Below are positions 1 to 12,763 of a stretch of 64,000 nt of DNA, piece after piece. A program made the translations under genes and the position numbers. The stretch is from Pomacea canaliculata (Eukaryota; Mollusca; Gastropoda; Architaenioglossa; Ampullariidae): NCBI RefSeq assembly GCF_003073045.1, contig NC_037593.1, positions 15,694,735 through 15,758,734 of the forward strand. Reading direction: 5' to 3'. Positions within the stretch are counted from its first letter, which is position 1. Every line of letters begins with the position of its first letter. Under the pieces are notes generated by a model. It was not told where the DNA came from, did not search any database, and saw only the letters and a list, made by a program, of their open reading frames with translations.

Positions 1-1763
1 TCCGTCAGTAGTAGTCACAGTGTGTTTAACAATCCTCGTCGTCTTGGCGACAAACGCCTCACCTTTGCGCAGCCGCGATCCGCTTCATGAAAGTGCACAA
101 GGAGTTCATGTCAAAGAAAAGCTAGCCTTGTCACAGGCATGACTGGGCGTGTTTCCCCCTCTCCCAGATCGTTTTCCATGTTCGCATGAACATTATCTTA
201 GACCTGTCAATGGCTATGTTTTGAAAATAAACCTTGGTGCGTACGGCCTTTATAATTTTTTTCCTGCCACAAGCATGGATGGTAGTTCTCCATCCTGAGA
301 GAATAGATGGACCAGGGATGGAAAATCAAATTCTGAATGACCTGGAGGTTACGGCAGAGAAAAAGCATGAGAAACTGGACTTGCTAAAACTGAAGAGGAA
401 CTACAGGAAGACAGTTCTAACAATCGTGGTAGAACAAGTTTTGAACTGATTTGCGAAATTGTCACCATGCAGAACAAGGAATGTCATGAGGTGGCTATTA
501 AGGCTTTGAAGTTCTGACAAGCAATCTCGGATGTTTCCGGAGGTTCACTTTTAACGAGAAGGCGAGATTAAAAGCTCCTGGTTAGCAGGTGAAAAGGTGG
601 GGGGTGGGGAGGGGGAAAACATGACAATAAAAAGAAGAATGAGACAGCTACATGGAAAACATCGGGGATACATATTTCATATTGTCTGTTGTCTATGTAT
701 TAGCATCATCTCCATGCTACAGCTAGTCATTTTGAATTAATTGAAGCCGTGTTTGTATTTCCTCCAGCAAATTATAAAATATGGTCTGCAGCTTGGGATA
801 GGAGCTCCTTCTTTCAAGACTTGTTATCAAGAACAATACCTAAAACTTTCTCTTTATGTTGGGATTTGTAAAGTGGAAATTTTTTAAAAAAGTGCTGCCG
901 TTGTTAAGAAATTTGGATGAAGGGAAATAAGAAGGGCGGAGCAAGAAAATCCCTCTTGCAAGACTGAAGAGAAAATAGCTGATACAACTGTATCCCAGGT
1001 TGTAGCTTCTGTCTTTAATCCTATAAATCTGTAATAAAATGAAATGTGAGTGACAGATGGCCTGCAGTTAATTTGTCTGCACATTACGTAAACGTCCTCA
1101 AAATACGTTTCCTATGTCCCTAGAAGGTCTTTATTTTAAGTGTAGTCATACCTGTGTGAACCCTGGTAATGGCTAAAATGAGGAACTGCTGGCAAAACAA
1201 AAGTGCTGGAGTCCGCAGTGAGGTCAAAAGTTGAGGAATAAAGGTTAAAAAGAGGACACGATGTCGGGCATGACAGATCGTCAGATCGTTCGAAATAAAC
1301 AGATTGGAACTGATATGCAGTCTCGCCCCTATAATAACACTAGAATACCTCACTATAATAAGTAATCCTAATATGATATTCATATAAAAAAATTCTCCCC
1401 TTGCGCCCACGCAGCGCCTTTACACATAAAAATACATGCGTGCGCACTTTCTTCATGTCGTGACTGGGCTTGCTTGTAGTTTGCTCCCTGAAATTATCTT
1501 GTTCGCACGAAGGGTTCCATGGAACCACGAACTTGCATTACTGGACTGCTGGCAGACGAATTTTTTCCAGTTAACCACTAAAATTAACTACTAAAACGAG
1601 GCAGGTGTGTACAAAGCTTCCGGTTTCGTCACATTCATTGGTTAGGCTCGCCGAGACTAACAGCGGAGAACTTCGCAAGAGGCTAAGCGTTGGTCTCGGC
1701 AGACAGCAGTCCACGGAGCTGTCGGTTGTTGTATTCTGAAAGGTTAATAGGCTCCTTGCAAAT

Positions 1764-2035
1764 GCGCAAGGAATCTACTCCACAGAAAGCTAGCTTGTTT
1801 GTGCTCGCCCTGTCTGTTGCTTACTTCCTTGTTGACACAAACAATCCCATAGAGCTCTTGGTTATTGCCTTTGAAATTCTATGGACTCTTTGTCATAAAG
1901 TGCAAGGAATCAAGGTGACTGAAACTTCTCTTGTCAAGGGCGTGTGTGTGCTCGTCTATGGGTTACTTCCTTGTTGACATGAATGGTGCCATAGAACTAT
2001 TGGTTACTTTGTCTGAAAGCCCAAGAACTGCTAAT
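1764..2035. repeat. Imperfect tandem duplication, about 140 bp unit
   Basis: Two successive blocks share GCAAGGAATC (about 1764 and 1900), TTACTTCCTTGTTGACA (1821 and 1963) and CCATAGA-CT-TTGGTTA, giving a period of about 137-142 bases with several small indels. The overlapping plus-strand open frame of 95 codons is a by-product of the repeat and shows no known domain. Confidence 0.6.
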
Positions 2036-3214
2036 AGGACACAGAATATTGGTCTCCAATGACGATGATGTAAACGACAAGATATGGACTCGATGTTGGG
2101 TATTGACGGAGATATTAAGACGTCTGGAACTGATATACGGCAGGGTATATATGGGGAGAGGAGTAGGTAGTAAAGGTAGTTAGGGATGCCTGCATGCTAT
2201 GAAGGCTTATTGCTTCTTCTTTGCTGTCACAATTTTACAATGGACACTTTCGAGTTTGCAACATTCAAAGTATAACTATTGCTGGATTTTTGACAAAACT
2301 ATCGACAGCAAAACATTCGTAGTCTTTCTTTCTTCCGAGTACAATGCAAAACGTTTTCTGCTTTTACGATAAACTTCAGAAAAGATGTTTATTTATTTTT
2401 TTAAATGTTTTTTTTTTTTTTTTGTAATTGGCTCACTCAAAGCTTGACACAGCCCTGACACTACCCTCAGGGTGTAAATTAAATCTGATGTAACTCACTG
2501 ATTCCTCCTGTTCTACTGTATTCATTTCAGTTCCTAATATTCTTGGAATATTTAAAAATATGACTAATGGTTTATAGTGTATCGTCCGTGTTGGCATTGT
2601 CCCTGGCAACATCCGTTACACCGGATTACTTTTTCTTTTCACTTTCAATATGATACTAAATTTGTTGTCCACTCAGCTATGAATTCGCTGATAATACCAG
2701 TTTCTTTGTAACCAGAGTTCGATACTGTGTGAGAGTAGACGGTTTCTCTCAACGCAAAACGATTACATCGCCGCTTACAAATTATTCTTTACATTTATTT
2801 ACTGTCAATACAACGCGCGCTCAAACCATCTCTCTCAACGTGTTTATAGTGGCGAGGACGATGTGGAGGGATCAATCGCTTTCTTGGCGACACCGACTCT
2901 GAGCCTCTTCCCTCCACCCAAAGCTTGTCTTCTCCTTAACCACTTATAACGACTGTTGATAAAAGCGGCATGGCAACCCGAAGATACACACGAGCGAGCT
3001 CTTCAAATAAGCGGTTGACTATCATTGAATAATCTAGCAAGCCCTAGAGACCAGTCACTTATCCATTAATCTTCACAGTCCGGCCTTGGTTAAATTCTTA
3101 TTAAATACATCTCTTTTCACCTGTTTCATACGAGTTCACTTTCATGGTTTTGGTTATTCACGAGTTTGCTATCAATAATAAAATGGGCATTTCTTAACTT
3201 TATTTAATTTAGCC

Positions 3215-3365
3215 AGCAACCAAGGCAAAGCAGACAGCCCTGCTAATGCCACATGCAGAGAAAGAATAGCGTGTCGGAGACGAGATCTGAACCCCGAGCA
3301 GCCAATCCTCACTGTATTGGTGAGAGACGCCAACCGTTGCGCCATCAGAATCGCTGTGCCGCTTC
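3215..3365 (-). repeat. tRNA-derived SINE copy
   Basis: On the minus strand a pol III A-box-like TGGCGCAACGG (3344-3334) is followed 41 bases later by a B-box-like GGTTCAGATCT (3293-3283), the spacing expected for a tRNA-derived head. The body after the B box (GTCTCC-GACACGCT-TTCTTTCTCTG) recurs at 19752-19850 and 39712-39830, so this is a dispersed family. It is not a tRNA gene, because the acceptor and anticodon arms do not pair. Confidence 0.55.
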
Positions 3366-5825
3366 ACACCCGCGGAAGGGGTTCAGTTCTTCAGAGATTA
3401 TGGTGTAAAAAAAAAGTGTACAGGGTGTTGGATTTTTGAATGAGATCGTAAAACTTTCTGAACTCAGAAGTCTGGCAGAGATACGTGCTACCACATGCAT
3501 TGCTCTCTCTCCGTCTGACCCGTGGCATGCCTGATACTCAGTCTTTTATGTCTGTTAATTCTGGAAAAGCGATTTTCAACCTTTTGTGAATATTCAGTCT
3601 GCTGTACCGTTTATGTTTTGCTGAAGATAAAAACTTGCCGTTACTTGCTCTCCTTTGAGAGCAACCTGTGAACGAATTGATTTAAAAAGGAGGAAACTCG
3701 GAGTTGTTACAGTCAACTATTTGAAATGTACCAGTTCGAATGCTTTGAACTCCCGTTACCTTCAAATCATTGTTTCCACAGAGGCTGTAAACATGTGGCT
3801 GTAATAAAAACAAGTGTTTCTATTGTCAGTTCTTATAAAGTAGCCTGCAATGTCTGTCCATCGTGAAATCGTTATTAATCAAACGTTAGTGCAGTTTCTT
3901 TGTGTAAAGATTGCTGGCTTTCATTACAATTGATGTTTTTTTTGAAAATATAATTTTGAGTTCATCACCTACATAGTTCTGATAGATTCTTGTGTTTCCA
4001 TGGGGACAAAACACTTTTGGTGTCCTTGTATCCAGTTACAGATCATGGACAATCTCTTTCCTGAGAAATGATTACTTTCACCACTTAAAAACAGGATATT
4101 CGTCTTTCCTTTTACTTAAAAGTGTGCCTCGTGCGACCGGCGCCAGCAAATGGACACACGAAGAGAAAAAGAGCGTTTTTTGCTTTTGCTTTTTTTTTTG
4201 TTTTTGCAGGTGTGACCAGGGGGAACGAATGGATTGATTTATTGATGACATTAGGATCCTGGTGGAAGAAAGTTCGAAGTCGACTTGCTCAGCTTTTTTT
4301 TTCGCTATCGCATCGGTGGTACCTGTGACCTAATGCCACGCACCTGACTAACCCCGGGAATTGTCATTAAGACGTAGGAGAGAGCACGTGGATGCGTGTA
4401 ACAGCGAGTGGACAGACTAGCGAACACTTTGTAAAGAAAAAAAAAAAGCTAAAAATGAAAGGGAAAACCGACCAAAGTTGTGATGATGATAACAATTAAT
4501 AATAAACACTGCAAGAACAATGGGAAAAGGAAAAAAGGAGATAATTTAAAGAAAGGCGTTAGCTAAGTAATGACTATACTGCAGATAAAGGTAAGAGAAA
4601 AGGCTGCAAATAAATGAACAATGTACATTCATGTCTATTAGTACAAGAAACGTTAGGGTTAGGCTAGCTGTTCTAATGAATGCTAGTCGCTGAACAATCG
4701 GTAAATAAAGCATTTCGCCTTGAAAAGCTGTCACGCGATGTAGATTGAATAGATATGCACAAAGAATTACAAAGCCAGGTAACTGTGGGGCGAATGGGTT
4801 ACCTGGTGCCTGGACACACCCTGTAAAAGCTCTGCTTGATATACAAACTAGATGACAAAGCCCTGGACACTTTGCAAACTCAGTGCAGGCGACAATGTAA
4901 AAAATCAGTTTTAGGCGAGGCAATACCCTCCTGAACAAAACTGCGATGAAGAAATTTGTATATCAGAGAATAATGACATCTCAGAAAAAAAAAAACTACT
5001 AAATTCACGTACATTCACACATACAATACTAATCAACACCAACCGCACGTTTATTTTTCTTTAGGTAAAATTTCATGAGTACGGGCGAAAAATGCAGCCA
5101 TTGGGACACTTCTTTCTTAAAAGAGAAATGATTTATGTTGGTCGCCATTGTTGTTGCCCAGCAATCTATGTTCTCCAGGATACCATGCGCTATGTAGAGA
5201 GAAAATAGACGCTTTTGATGTGATAGTTCTGAGCTTTCCACCACTTGTGACAGAAAGCCCTTCTTTGTGCATCGCACGTACAAGGGCTCCATGGTCCTCT
5301 CCAACTGGCGTATCCCGCCCTCCAAACTGCTCGAAAGTAGCATGACAATGGTTGCCTCTGTCCCACCTCACGCAGCATACAAACGACCTTACCCAGGCTG
5401 AACCAGGCCTGCTACTCTTGGTCTTAGGACTTGGTTTTTTGAAGATAACCAATCAAGGCAATTTATGGCATGAGCAAACATTTGAACATTCGCACATTTC
5501 AAACAGGACATATCGTGGACGACATGAAGCGCGTACTGGGGGAGGAAAGCAGATAGGGGCAAGTACAGGAGGATCAGGAGATGGCAGACGAAAGTGATTT
5601 TAAAACTTTTGTCAGTAGACTACAAGGACTGGAGCGTGTGTCACACTCAATACTTCTTTACTCTAGAACAGAAATCTGATAAGGTAATGTTGATGGTCTA
5701 TTACAGTGAGAAACACGCCAAACGAGCTTTTCACCATGAACGATCCTCCTCGCCTCAGGGTAATCTTTTGTGCATGAATACAGATTTTTCTAGATATGTA
5801 TGTGTGTGTCCCTATTTTCAGATTC

Positions 5826-6667
5826 AAATCCATCTTTGTCAAACTTCACAACATTATGAAATGCACCTTACTTTCGATGCCTTCAGCATGAAGACCTAAG
5901 ACAGATTCCCGCTGTTGAAAACCTTTTCTCTCACCAATTGTAAAACTTTCACCGTACCTTTCATCTGAGTTTACTGGACTGCTATCTTACAATTGTACTA
6001 AAAAAATATCCGGGAAGTTATTTGGTTTATTGCCAGTTGATAGGTTTCTTTCTATTTGATTGAAATGTTTGTTATAGGTTTACGCTTACTATGAATTTTA
6101 GATATCTATTTTCAAGCTGGCGTTGTTATTTAGTTCTACAAACGCTAAACGTCTGTCCATACTTCGCTATTGGTTTTAAATGCATCTCAAATTCGTACAT
6201 ATTTCTTAAATTATATTATTTTCTTTTTGGTTTGTCAGAGAGTGTGTTGGAATCGTGTGTTGGAATCGTTGTTAAATTGTATAAGTTTTTACTCGATCAC
6301 TGTCACCCACGCACACACGTTCGAATTCATGTAGGCAAGATTGTATATCTACAGCTTTTGTTTTAACTCTGCCGCGGAAATAAAAACAATTTGACTTCAC
6401 GTGACTTTCAACGCGCGCGCGACGTTTCTCCTCCACTAATGATTAAACTCATTCACGCCCTCGTGGCGGAGTCCGTCTCAATTCCTTTTGCGAGGATCAA
6501 TCGAAAATATTAGGAAAAGGCATGACAATTTTCGGTAAAGTAGTTTTCCGAAAAATATCTGTTATAATTTATTATCCTGAAGACTGTGAACTTGAGAGCA
6601 ATCCAGTAGATTGGAGTAAACATGTCTTGACACTACCCACCCATAGCCTGATCCACGAGTAGAGATC
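5826..6667. repeat. Array-upstream module, copy ahead of gene A
   Basis: This block contains two segments repeated through the array. The first has TTGTCA-ACTTCAC and CCTTCAGCATGAAGAC (5836-5912) and recurs, diverged, at about 12040-12170, 13200-13360, 17540-17710 and 34800-34955. The second has ATGTAGGCAAGATTGTATA (6330-6348) and recurs at about 12630, 18223, 20208, 26840 and 41860. A perfect E-box in a TCACGTGA context lies at 6398-6403, and the type III copies have the same CACGTG at 20301, 26931 and 41955, about 250-280 bases ahead of the promoter cassette. E-box binding by a bHLH-zip factor is inference. Confidence 0.55.
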
Positions 6668-6669
6668 GA

Positions 6670-6862
6670 TGTTTGTTGTGTTACCATGGACAACGTTCCT
6701 AGAGACAAATAAAAGCCTTGTGGATGATCTGACGAGCCGAAACGGGGATCCGAAAAGGGAGAGCCTGTGTGTCAAGTCTTTTCCCAACAAGACTGGTAAA
6801 AAAAATAATCCAGCAAAAACAAAAGAATTACCAACTTGCTTTACATCTTTTTTGCAAGGAAG
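6670..6862 (+). promoter_or_regulatory. Promoter cassette and leader exon of gene A
   Basis: An X-box GTTACC-ATG-GACAAC (6680-6694) fits the RFX consensus RYYRYY-N(1-3)-RRNRAC exactly. Thirteen bases later a TATA-like AATAAAAG (6708-6715) is followed by about 145 bases ending in the strong splice donor AAG|GTAAGT (exon end 6862). The same order recurs before B, C, D, F and G, and ahead of E. I read it as a core promoter plus an untranslated leader exon that joins either the small exon at 8345 or the coding exon at 9275. AATAAA could instead be a polyadenylation signal of an upstream unit, but its fixed place ahead of a strong donor favours a promoter. Confidence 0.5.
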
Positions 6863-8344
6863 GTAAGTTTGTTTTTTGAACGTTAAATGTAGGTACTGTT
6901 TCTTAAAAAGTTACTGTGATAGAAAAACGTTTTTAAAAAGGAATATTACCTTTATTCTACCTGCTTAATTTTTTGTGTTATTACTTTGCAGAGAAGACTG
7001 GTCTGTAAGACTTTGTAAGTGAAAAGTCAATGTTTACTTATCTTAACTGTCAATACTGAAGTCATAGATTAACTTCTCAATGTTAGAATTTATATTTTTT
7101 AATGCTCTGCCTCTTTTTTCTCTTTTAATATCTATTTATTTTTTCCTTTTAGTTCGTCCATCCATTAAGTCTCATTTTATTTCTTCCTTCCTTCATTCAT
7201 TCGTTCGCATTTTATTTCTTCGCTGTTTTCTGGCTTTCTATTTACCGTCCTATCACCTTTCATTAACAGAAAAAAACAGAAGATAAACGTAGCGATACAT
7301 ACACATTTATAAAGCATGGAAAACGATCTTTTTCAAGCTTCTCTGCTGTTCGAAATACGGACTCCAGGTTCTATAAAAGGTTTTAAAAGTTTATAATAGC
7401 CGTGTGCTGTTTTCTCTGTTATTGCTTTCTTTGCTTTCATTGTTCTGTTACTAAGGGTAACAACGCCCAGCTTTATTTCTAGTGTTCGATCAACCAGCCC
7501 TAAAGAGAGGCATAACCCGACATGGGAATTTTTTTTTTCAAGCTTTCCTCCACATGCGGACAATGCTGTTTACAGGATTGAGAGAGCGGGGTTTTTATCA
7601 TTAGAAGAAAAAAAAAGATCAGCTATAACAGTACAATCTACGGTTTAGGTTAAAAAAATATGTTCAAATTTGTGCGAATAGATTTTCAATCAACACTTTT
7701 TGTGTCTTTTTTTTTTTTTAGCTGCTATGTTAATCTGGATTCGTTCTTCGTTTGTCGTTCATTCTACTGTGTACGCCGTCGCCGTTAGTCAACGTTTATT
7801 TATCTCACATTCCTCTTCCTCCAGCACAAGCAGTTTTGAAACTTGTCCCCGGTCGACTCAGTTGTGGGATGGGTACCTGGCCACACCCACCCATTTTCCA
7901 ACGACTGTCAATTCACACAACAACATTTTTTGTTCTTTTCTCTTCACCAAGCTCTGCGACTTTTTCTTCCATCCCATTTTACAATCCACATGGAGTGTTC
8001 TGATCACAGTTTTTAGCTGAAAGTACAAGGGGGGTGTAAACTGCACGGACTACCCCTTTTAACTACCTGACCTCGACATCCTACCCGTTTTAAGAACCTT
8101 GTATCCACCTACCTGACTTGCCGACACGCACCCAGTCAGGCAATCCTTCAAACTCGCTCGTTTCCTCTCTGTGAGACATAACGGACATTGAAGGTCGAGG
8201 TGTTCCTTGGCCTCTTTTTTTGAGTCCCAGTCGTCAACAACTCTTTGTATGTGTTTGTTGTTTTTGTCATGTCCGTATTTTCATTGATTTTTGCATTCGC
8301 TCTCCGATGTTGTTTTTCTTTCTCGTTGTGGCGGGGTTCCCTAG

Positions 8345-8384
8345 GCGACGTATCCAGCACGCTGCCATCGATTGGTCTCACCAG
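8345..8384 (+). other. Candidate 40-nt untranslated exon of gene A
   Basis: A pyrimidine-rich tract ending in CCCTAG is followed by 40 bases ending in CACCAG|GTGAGG. The counterpart before gene C (22681-22716, 36 bases) keeps both the AG acceptor and the GT donor and shares GACGTA-C-AGCAC. It lies between the leader exon and the first coding exon. Genes D and F lack this segment, so it cannot be essential to the family. Confidence 0.35.
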
Positions 8385-9046
8385 GTGAGGTGGACAAACG
8401 ATTGTCAGGTGACACAACGACCGAGGATGTTGTCAGCCTTGGGGAACAGACTCGTGAAGTGGACGATTGTGTAGCTAACCCGTTGTCTCTGGCTAATTAC
8501 TCTTCTCCGCTACCCGCCTGGACATGTGGACGCCTACACTAAATTGCTAACTAATGATTTCACAATGGACTCCAATCCCCAGCGTACGTCCCCAGTAAAC
8601 ACAATTCAACGCAGTTCAGTGTAAAAATATAAAAGCTGGTATTGTATGCTCATTTACACAATGAAGCAAAACAGAATTACGTTTGGCTTTTTTTCTATGT
8701 TTTCCACAATCCTGCTGATGACTCCTACCCTTAATTAATTAACACACTAAGGCCCCACGAAACTAGGCACGTGGGTTAGAAGTATGAAGTAGCTATTATT
8801 ACTCACACGGCTTCTCCGATGGCTGTTTGTTTATCCGACTACACTGTTCATACACACTCAACAGGCACAGGCTGTGAACAATGTTACGTACGACCGCCAG
8901 TCGAGCACCGGCTTAATGAACCGTAAACTATTACCGCGACATACCGACAGTTGGAGAAAGGTGAAGACGTGTTGACTGCGCTTCCTTTGCACTGACATCG
9001 TCCAGAGAACTGATTGCCATATTCTAGTTCTCTGTCTTAGCTTCAT

Positions 9047-9160
9047 TCACACACGCACACACGCACACACGCACACACACACCGCCGACGCGAAGCCCTG
9101 TGAGCAGGTGTCACATACCACCCACAATAGGTATATGAACCCGCTGGAGTTTGTAAGTCG

Positions 9161-9191
<31 letters not shown>

Positions 9192-9246
9192 GGTCGTCGT
9201 CGTCGTCGTCGTCGGCGTCGGCGTCATCATCATCATCATCTGACGA
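9047..9246. repeat. ACAC tract and GTC/CAT trinucleotide array beside gene A exon 1
   Basis: An ACAC/GCAC tract (9047-9080) and a mixed trinucleotide array of CAT, GTC and GGC units (9156-9240) lie just before the splice acceptor of coding exon 1 at 9274. The array makes long histidine, arginine and aspartate runs in open frames on both strands. None is part of the gene A product, whose ATG is at 9297. Confidence 0.85.
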
Positions 9247-9296
9247 CAACAATTTCTTTTTGCCTCAGTTTCAGGAAAAAACGACCAGCAGCAAGC

Positions 9297-10671
9297 ATGG
9301 GTTTTAAGATGCCTCACATTGCCGTTATCATCGGACTCGTCGCCTCAGGCATCGCTCTGCTGTTTCAGATCATCGCTGTGGCGGCCGTTGGCTGGCTCAA
9401 AGCCAAGAATTATGACGTCTCTTATGGGCTCTGGAGATATTGTTCTTCTGATACATGCGTCGACTACCCCAGTACCATAGGTACGGAGCTTATTGTATAC
9501 ACACATTACACACATTATCACACACGCTGACACATACCCAATTTTTTGTTTGTGGTTTGTGCCGTGACAGCAGCTAAGCCTGTACAGTGGCGACAGAAAC
9601 ATTTTGAGATGTTTGAAAAAGATTTCAAGGTGATATAAAAATATAACCACTCCACAATCTCAAGGTAGATATGAACAATACAAAATAGTAAGTAGTGAGT
9701 TGTGGCGTCCCGGGTGGCAATTATTAAAACAAAGATGTGAATTATAATCTTAAATTTGATGGCACAGTTTTACCATCTTTGCAAATGAAAAAAATATCTT
9801 CCTGTCGAATGGACAAAAAAGAAAAGAAGACTGAGACCTGAGGTTAGCTCTACATCCCCATCACATAGCAACACAATATCTAGTATATCACACATTATAG
9901 TCATTAGAGGGGTGTGTGTGTGATTCTTTTTGTCCTATAGAGATATTGTATGACCCTCTTTTGTTCTGTAGAGATGTGTGTATGATTCCCTGTTCTGTAG
10001 AGATGTGTATGTAATTCTCACAGTCACAGACTGGCTCGACGCGACGAGGGCATTTGCTCTACTGGGACTTTTTTTCATCGCCGGGGCTCTCGCCGCTGGC
10101 ATTCTCATCATGTTCCTCGATAAGAAATTCCTGGGTCTCATCGCTGGCGCAGTGGCTCTCGTTGCAGGTAAAGGTTAGGGCTGTATGCATGGATACATGT
10201 TTGTGTGTATAGATATATAAATATAGGTAATTAATGATTTTTATAGGTATTAAAAATGATTGAAAAAATATTTTATTCTCTAATATTAAATTTTCTGCTA
10301 AATATTAAGTCATCCCTTATACAAGAAGGTACAGAGATGCAACATTAAAAAAAAACCAACAAAACAAAACAAAAAAAAAACCCAACAAAAAACAAAAACA
10401 AAAACAAAGTCCGAGACACGAAATGAAAAAAGGGGAGACAACTACAAGTAATTAACTGCATCAAAAATTATTTGTTTCAGCTCTGTTCGTGTTGATCTCG
10501 TTTGCCGTCTTCGCAGACAACAGAAAAGCTTCGTTTTCAGAGCAGACGTTCGAGCTGTCCTACTGCTTCGCTCTGTCAGTTGTCGCCTTCGTCTTGTGCA
10601 TCGCCTCTGGCGTCTGCTTCATCCTCTCTAACTTCCTCTCAGGAGCCTCGATTGTGTCTTCTACAGGTTAA
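9297..10671 (+). CDS. Gene A: claudin-like four-pass membrane protein, type I
   Basis: Three coding exons, 9297-9480, 10030-10167 and 10481-10671, all joined in phase 1, give 170 residues. The start MGFKMPHI follows the acceptor CTCAGTTTCAG (exon from 9275) and matches the start in C, D, F and G. Membrane segments lie at about residues 9-31, 70-90, 96-118 and 135-157. The first loop has the claudin/PMP22-superfamily pattern: Trp33, GLW at 44-46, Cys49 and Cys54, with an Arg (R68) just before segment 2. Cys-Cys spacing is shorter than in vertebrate claudins, so 'claudin-like' is a superfamily call, not orthology. Family members seal or adhere cell contacts; no specific role can be read here. 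An alternative in-frame acceptor six bases upstream (10023) would add two residues. A poly(A) signal AATAAA lies at 10770-10775. Confidence 0.85.
9905..10029 (+). repeat. Degenerate repeat of splice-acceptor-like units in intron 1 of gene A
   Basis: Units of about 30-37 bases, each like ATGTGTGTATGATTCT followed by a pyrimidine tract and TAG (CCTATAG, TTCTGTAG, TTCTGTAG), run up to the real acceptor TCACAG|AC at 10029. The same family fills much of intron 1 in C, D, F and G. Each unit resembles a 3' splice site. Confidence 0.55.
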
Positions 10672-10799
10672 TAGTCATCCTCTCGAAATTTTGGGAGGAT
10701 CGTAGGTAGTAAAGTGTTTAAGAAGAATGCACTCAGTAAGTCATAGTTGGAAGAACATTAAAGAGAAACAATAAAACGGAAAGATATGTTCCTACTATC

Positions 10800-12600
10800 A
10801 AGAGTGGTTAAATTATTTGTTCTAATCTCATTTCGTTTTTATCTCCTGTTTTCGTGAGTTTGTAGGGAAGAGAAGTGCTTTAATCGAGTTTACCCACCAC
10901 TGACCTACGTTTGTCTCTTTCTCTTTATAAATCAACATCAGGTAAGGACGAGTTGCACGAGTAGAATTACATGGATGATAGGCTGTATATCAAGACTGTT
11001 CTTATTTGCTCAACGGTGTTTATGTAAATGTACTAAATTGAGTTAAAACAAGAAAAACAAAACAGGAAATATGCAATCGTCTTGCTTTGTAAAAATCCGA
11101 TTTTCTACCATTTTGTTGTGTCATGTTTTGGCTTGTGGTTGAGGACGGCGATGTGTGTGTTAGTACTGTTGTTCTGATGGTGATGTTTGATATTTAGTAA
11201 CATGCTAGCATCTCTGATGTCAGTTCTAAAACTCAGCTGTCAACTAACAGTCAATAACAGAGAGACTGACAAAGACGTGGACATAGACATCTTTTATTGC
11301 TTTAAGCCCATTGGCTACAGCAGGGTGCGAGAACCTACTCAAATCTGGTTATATACCCAAATATATACAACTTTTATTCACAATTCACTTGTATTCTCAG
11401 ACACTGATATACACTTATACAAAGACATATTAGAAAATATTGTAAGGCTGGACACCCACTTCCATGCAACTAATACCTATCACCTCTATCCCACCACCCT
11501 AACCCGTATACCCACCCTGACCCAGCACTCTTCTTCTGCCTTCCTTATACACACATTCACCTCCACATCATCATCCACCATCATCCTTCAACCCATACTT
11601 TTTCTTGGTCCGTTACCACAGACAATTCATTATCAAGCGATGTTTTTCAATATTAGGAATATAAAAAGTCCAAATTGTCTAAATACCTACTCATAGTTGC
11701 CTGAAAACATAAGTTCCTTCCTTCAATATCTTACAATATTTATTTATTTAGATGTGTATACATAAACACACATGTGCGCCATTCAATACTAGGACGCTGT
11801 GAGTGCACAGTCGAAGCTGTGAGTGCACAGTAGAAGCTGTGAGTGCACAGTAGAAGCTGTGAGTACACAGTGGAAGCTTTGAGTGTGGGAGGTTCATTCT
11901 AGGAAGTCGCCATTGCTGAGAGAAACTTGTAAAGTGAGCCGCTCACCCGTGACGGGTGGCCTGGTTTCTGAGAAATGAATGGATCTTTCGTGTCACATGA
12001 ATAAAGCTCTTTATCATTTTTATGTGTCCACACCTCTATCATTATTTTATTATCAAATCTACAGTTCTCCTTTAGTCACACTACACAAGATGATGCAATA
12101 CATTTCCTTCCCAATGCATCTTAGTCCTCGCAGCCTTCCTCAATGATGCACTGCACCTTTCAAAAACATTCTTATTCGATAATGCACAGATGCACAAAAC
12201 ATAATGAAATACACACAAAGCACAGTGTTTAACAATACAAGAAAACATATAAACAGAAGGTAACAGTCATTAAGAGTTTATCTATGAGCAAAAACAAGCT
12301 AGCACCGTACTTGCGTAGCCGGCTACCTTTACTGTTTTAAACATTGTAAAAATAATTATGTCAATCAAGGCTTAAATCAAGGCTTAAATCAAGGCTTTCT
12401 CTTTGTTTTTAACCGTCTACTGATGTAATTGCTAATGAGAGTTTTCATTTACATTTATGTACGGTATCAGCCGTAACTCTTCATCTTAAAATTGTGTGAA
12501 TTGTGCTCAACTCCAGCATTTCGCTGACCACACAAATAATAAATCTGAATCATTTCAATATATGTCGGGGGCATAAGTGTCCACATTATTTATCGCTTGC
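10800..12600. other. Spacer between genes A and B
   Basis: The first 250 bases match the flank downstream of gene G (about 51780-52030). A 169-codon plus-strand open frame at 11187-11696 is rich in Thr, Ser, His and Ile, has no domain and no counterpart in the other spacers, so I do not call it. The rest holds the 20-bp tandem repeat (11796-11885) and two upstream-module copies (about 11905-12170 and 12400-12720), which recur at 17400-17950. Confidence 0.5.
11796..11885. repeat. 20-bp minisatellite, 4.5 copies
   Basis: The unit GCTGTGAGTGCACAGTAGAA occurs four times (11796, 11816, 11836, 11856) plus a half copy, with one to three differences. A related, unexpanded sequence of about 1.5 units (GAAGCTGTGAGTACAAAGT) sits in the spacers at about 16935, 39343 and 47855, so the array is a local expansion of a module shared across the cluster. 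Confidence 0.8.
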
Positions 12601-12763
12601 TCTCTCCCAAAAGCACTTCCGATCATGAAAGCATGTAGTCAAGATTGTATAACTTGTTAGAGAAATAAAAACCTTACGCGAGCGCTGGCATGTTACTCCA
12701 CCCGTGACCGAGAGAAAGCTCTCCACCCTCTCTGATACTACTCACGCTCTACTCGTGGACATC

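Larger units (their letters stand above)
1..5825. other. Left flank with no recognisable gene
   Basis: I find no convincing coding exon on either strand. Open frames here are under about 130 codons, lack recognisable domains and overlap AT-rich or duplicated DNA. The stretch contains an imperfect tandem duplication (1764-2035) and a tRNA-derived SINE (about 3215-3365, minus strand), listed separately. A distant untranslated exon or enhancer of the claudin-like array could lie here, but nothing in the sequence shows one. Confidence 0.5.

Noticed and set aside
3215-3365. tRNA gene
   Set aside because: A- and B-box-like motifs are present, but the arms do not pair and copies recur elsewhere, so it is a SINE.
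4546-4938. 130-codon minus-strand frame with repeated Pro-Gly-Leu-Cys-like stretches
   Set aside because: No domain, no splice partners; internal similarity stems from a short inverted repeat near 4770-4865.
6669-6866. 65-codon frame beginning at the gene A cassette
   Set aside because: It overlaps the X-box and leader exon, and related cassettes do not keep the frame.
9043-9252. Poly-Asp/His/Arg frames before gene A exon 1
   Set aside because: Produced by the CAT/GTC repeat; the gene A ATG at 9297 lies downstream and the sister genes lack such an extension.
11187-11696. 169-codon plus-strand frame between genes A and B
   Set aside because: Composition is low-complexity (Thr/Ser/His/Ile), there is no domain, no splice context and no counterpart in the other spacers.
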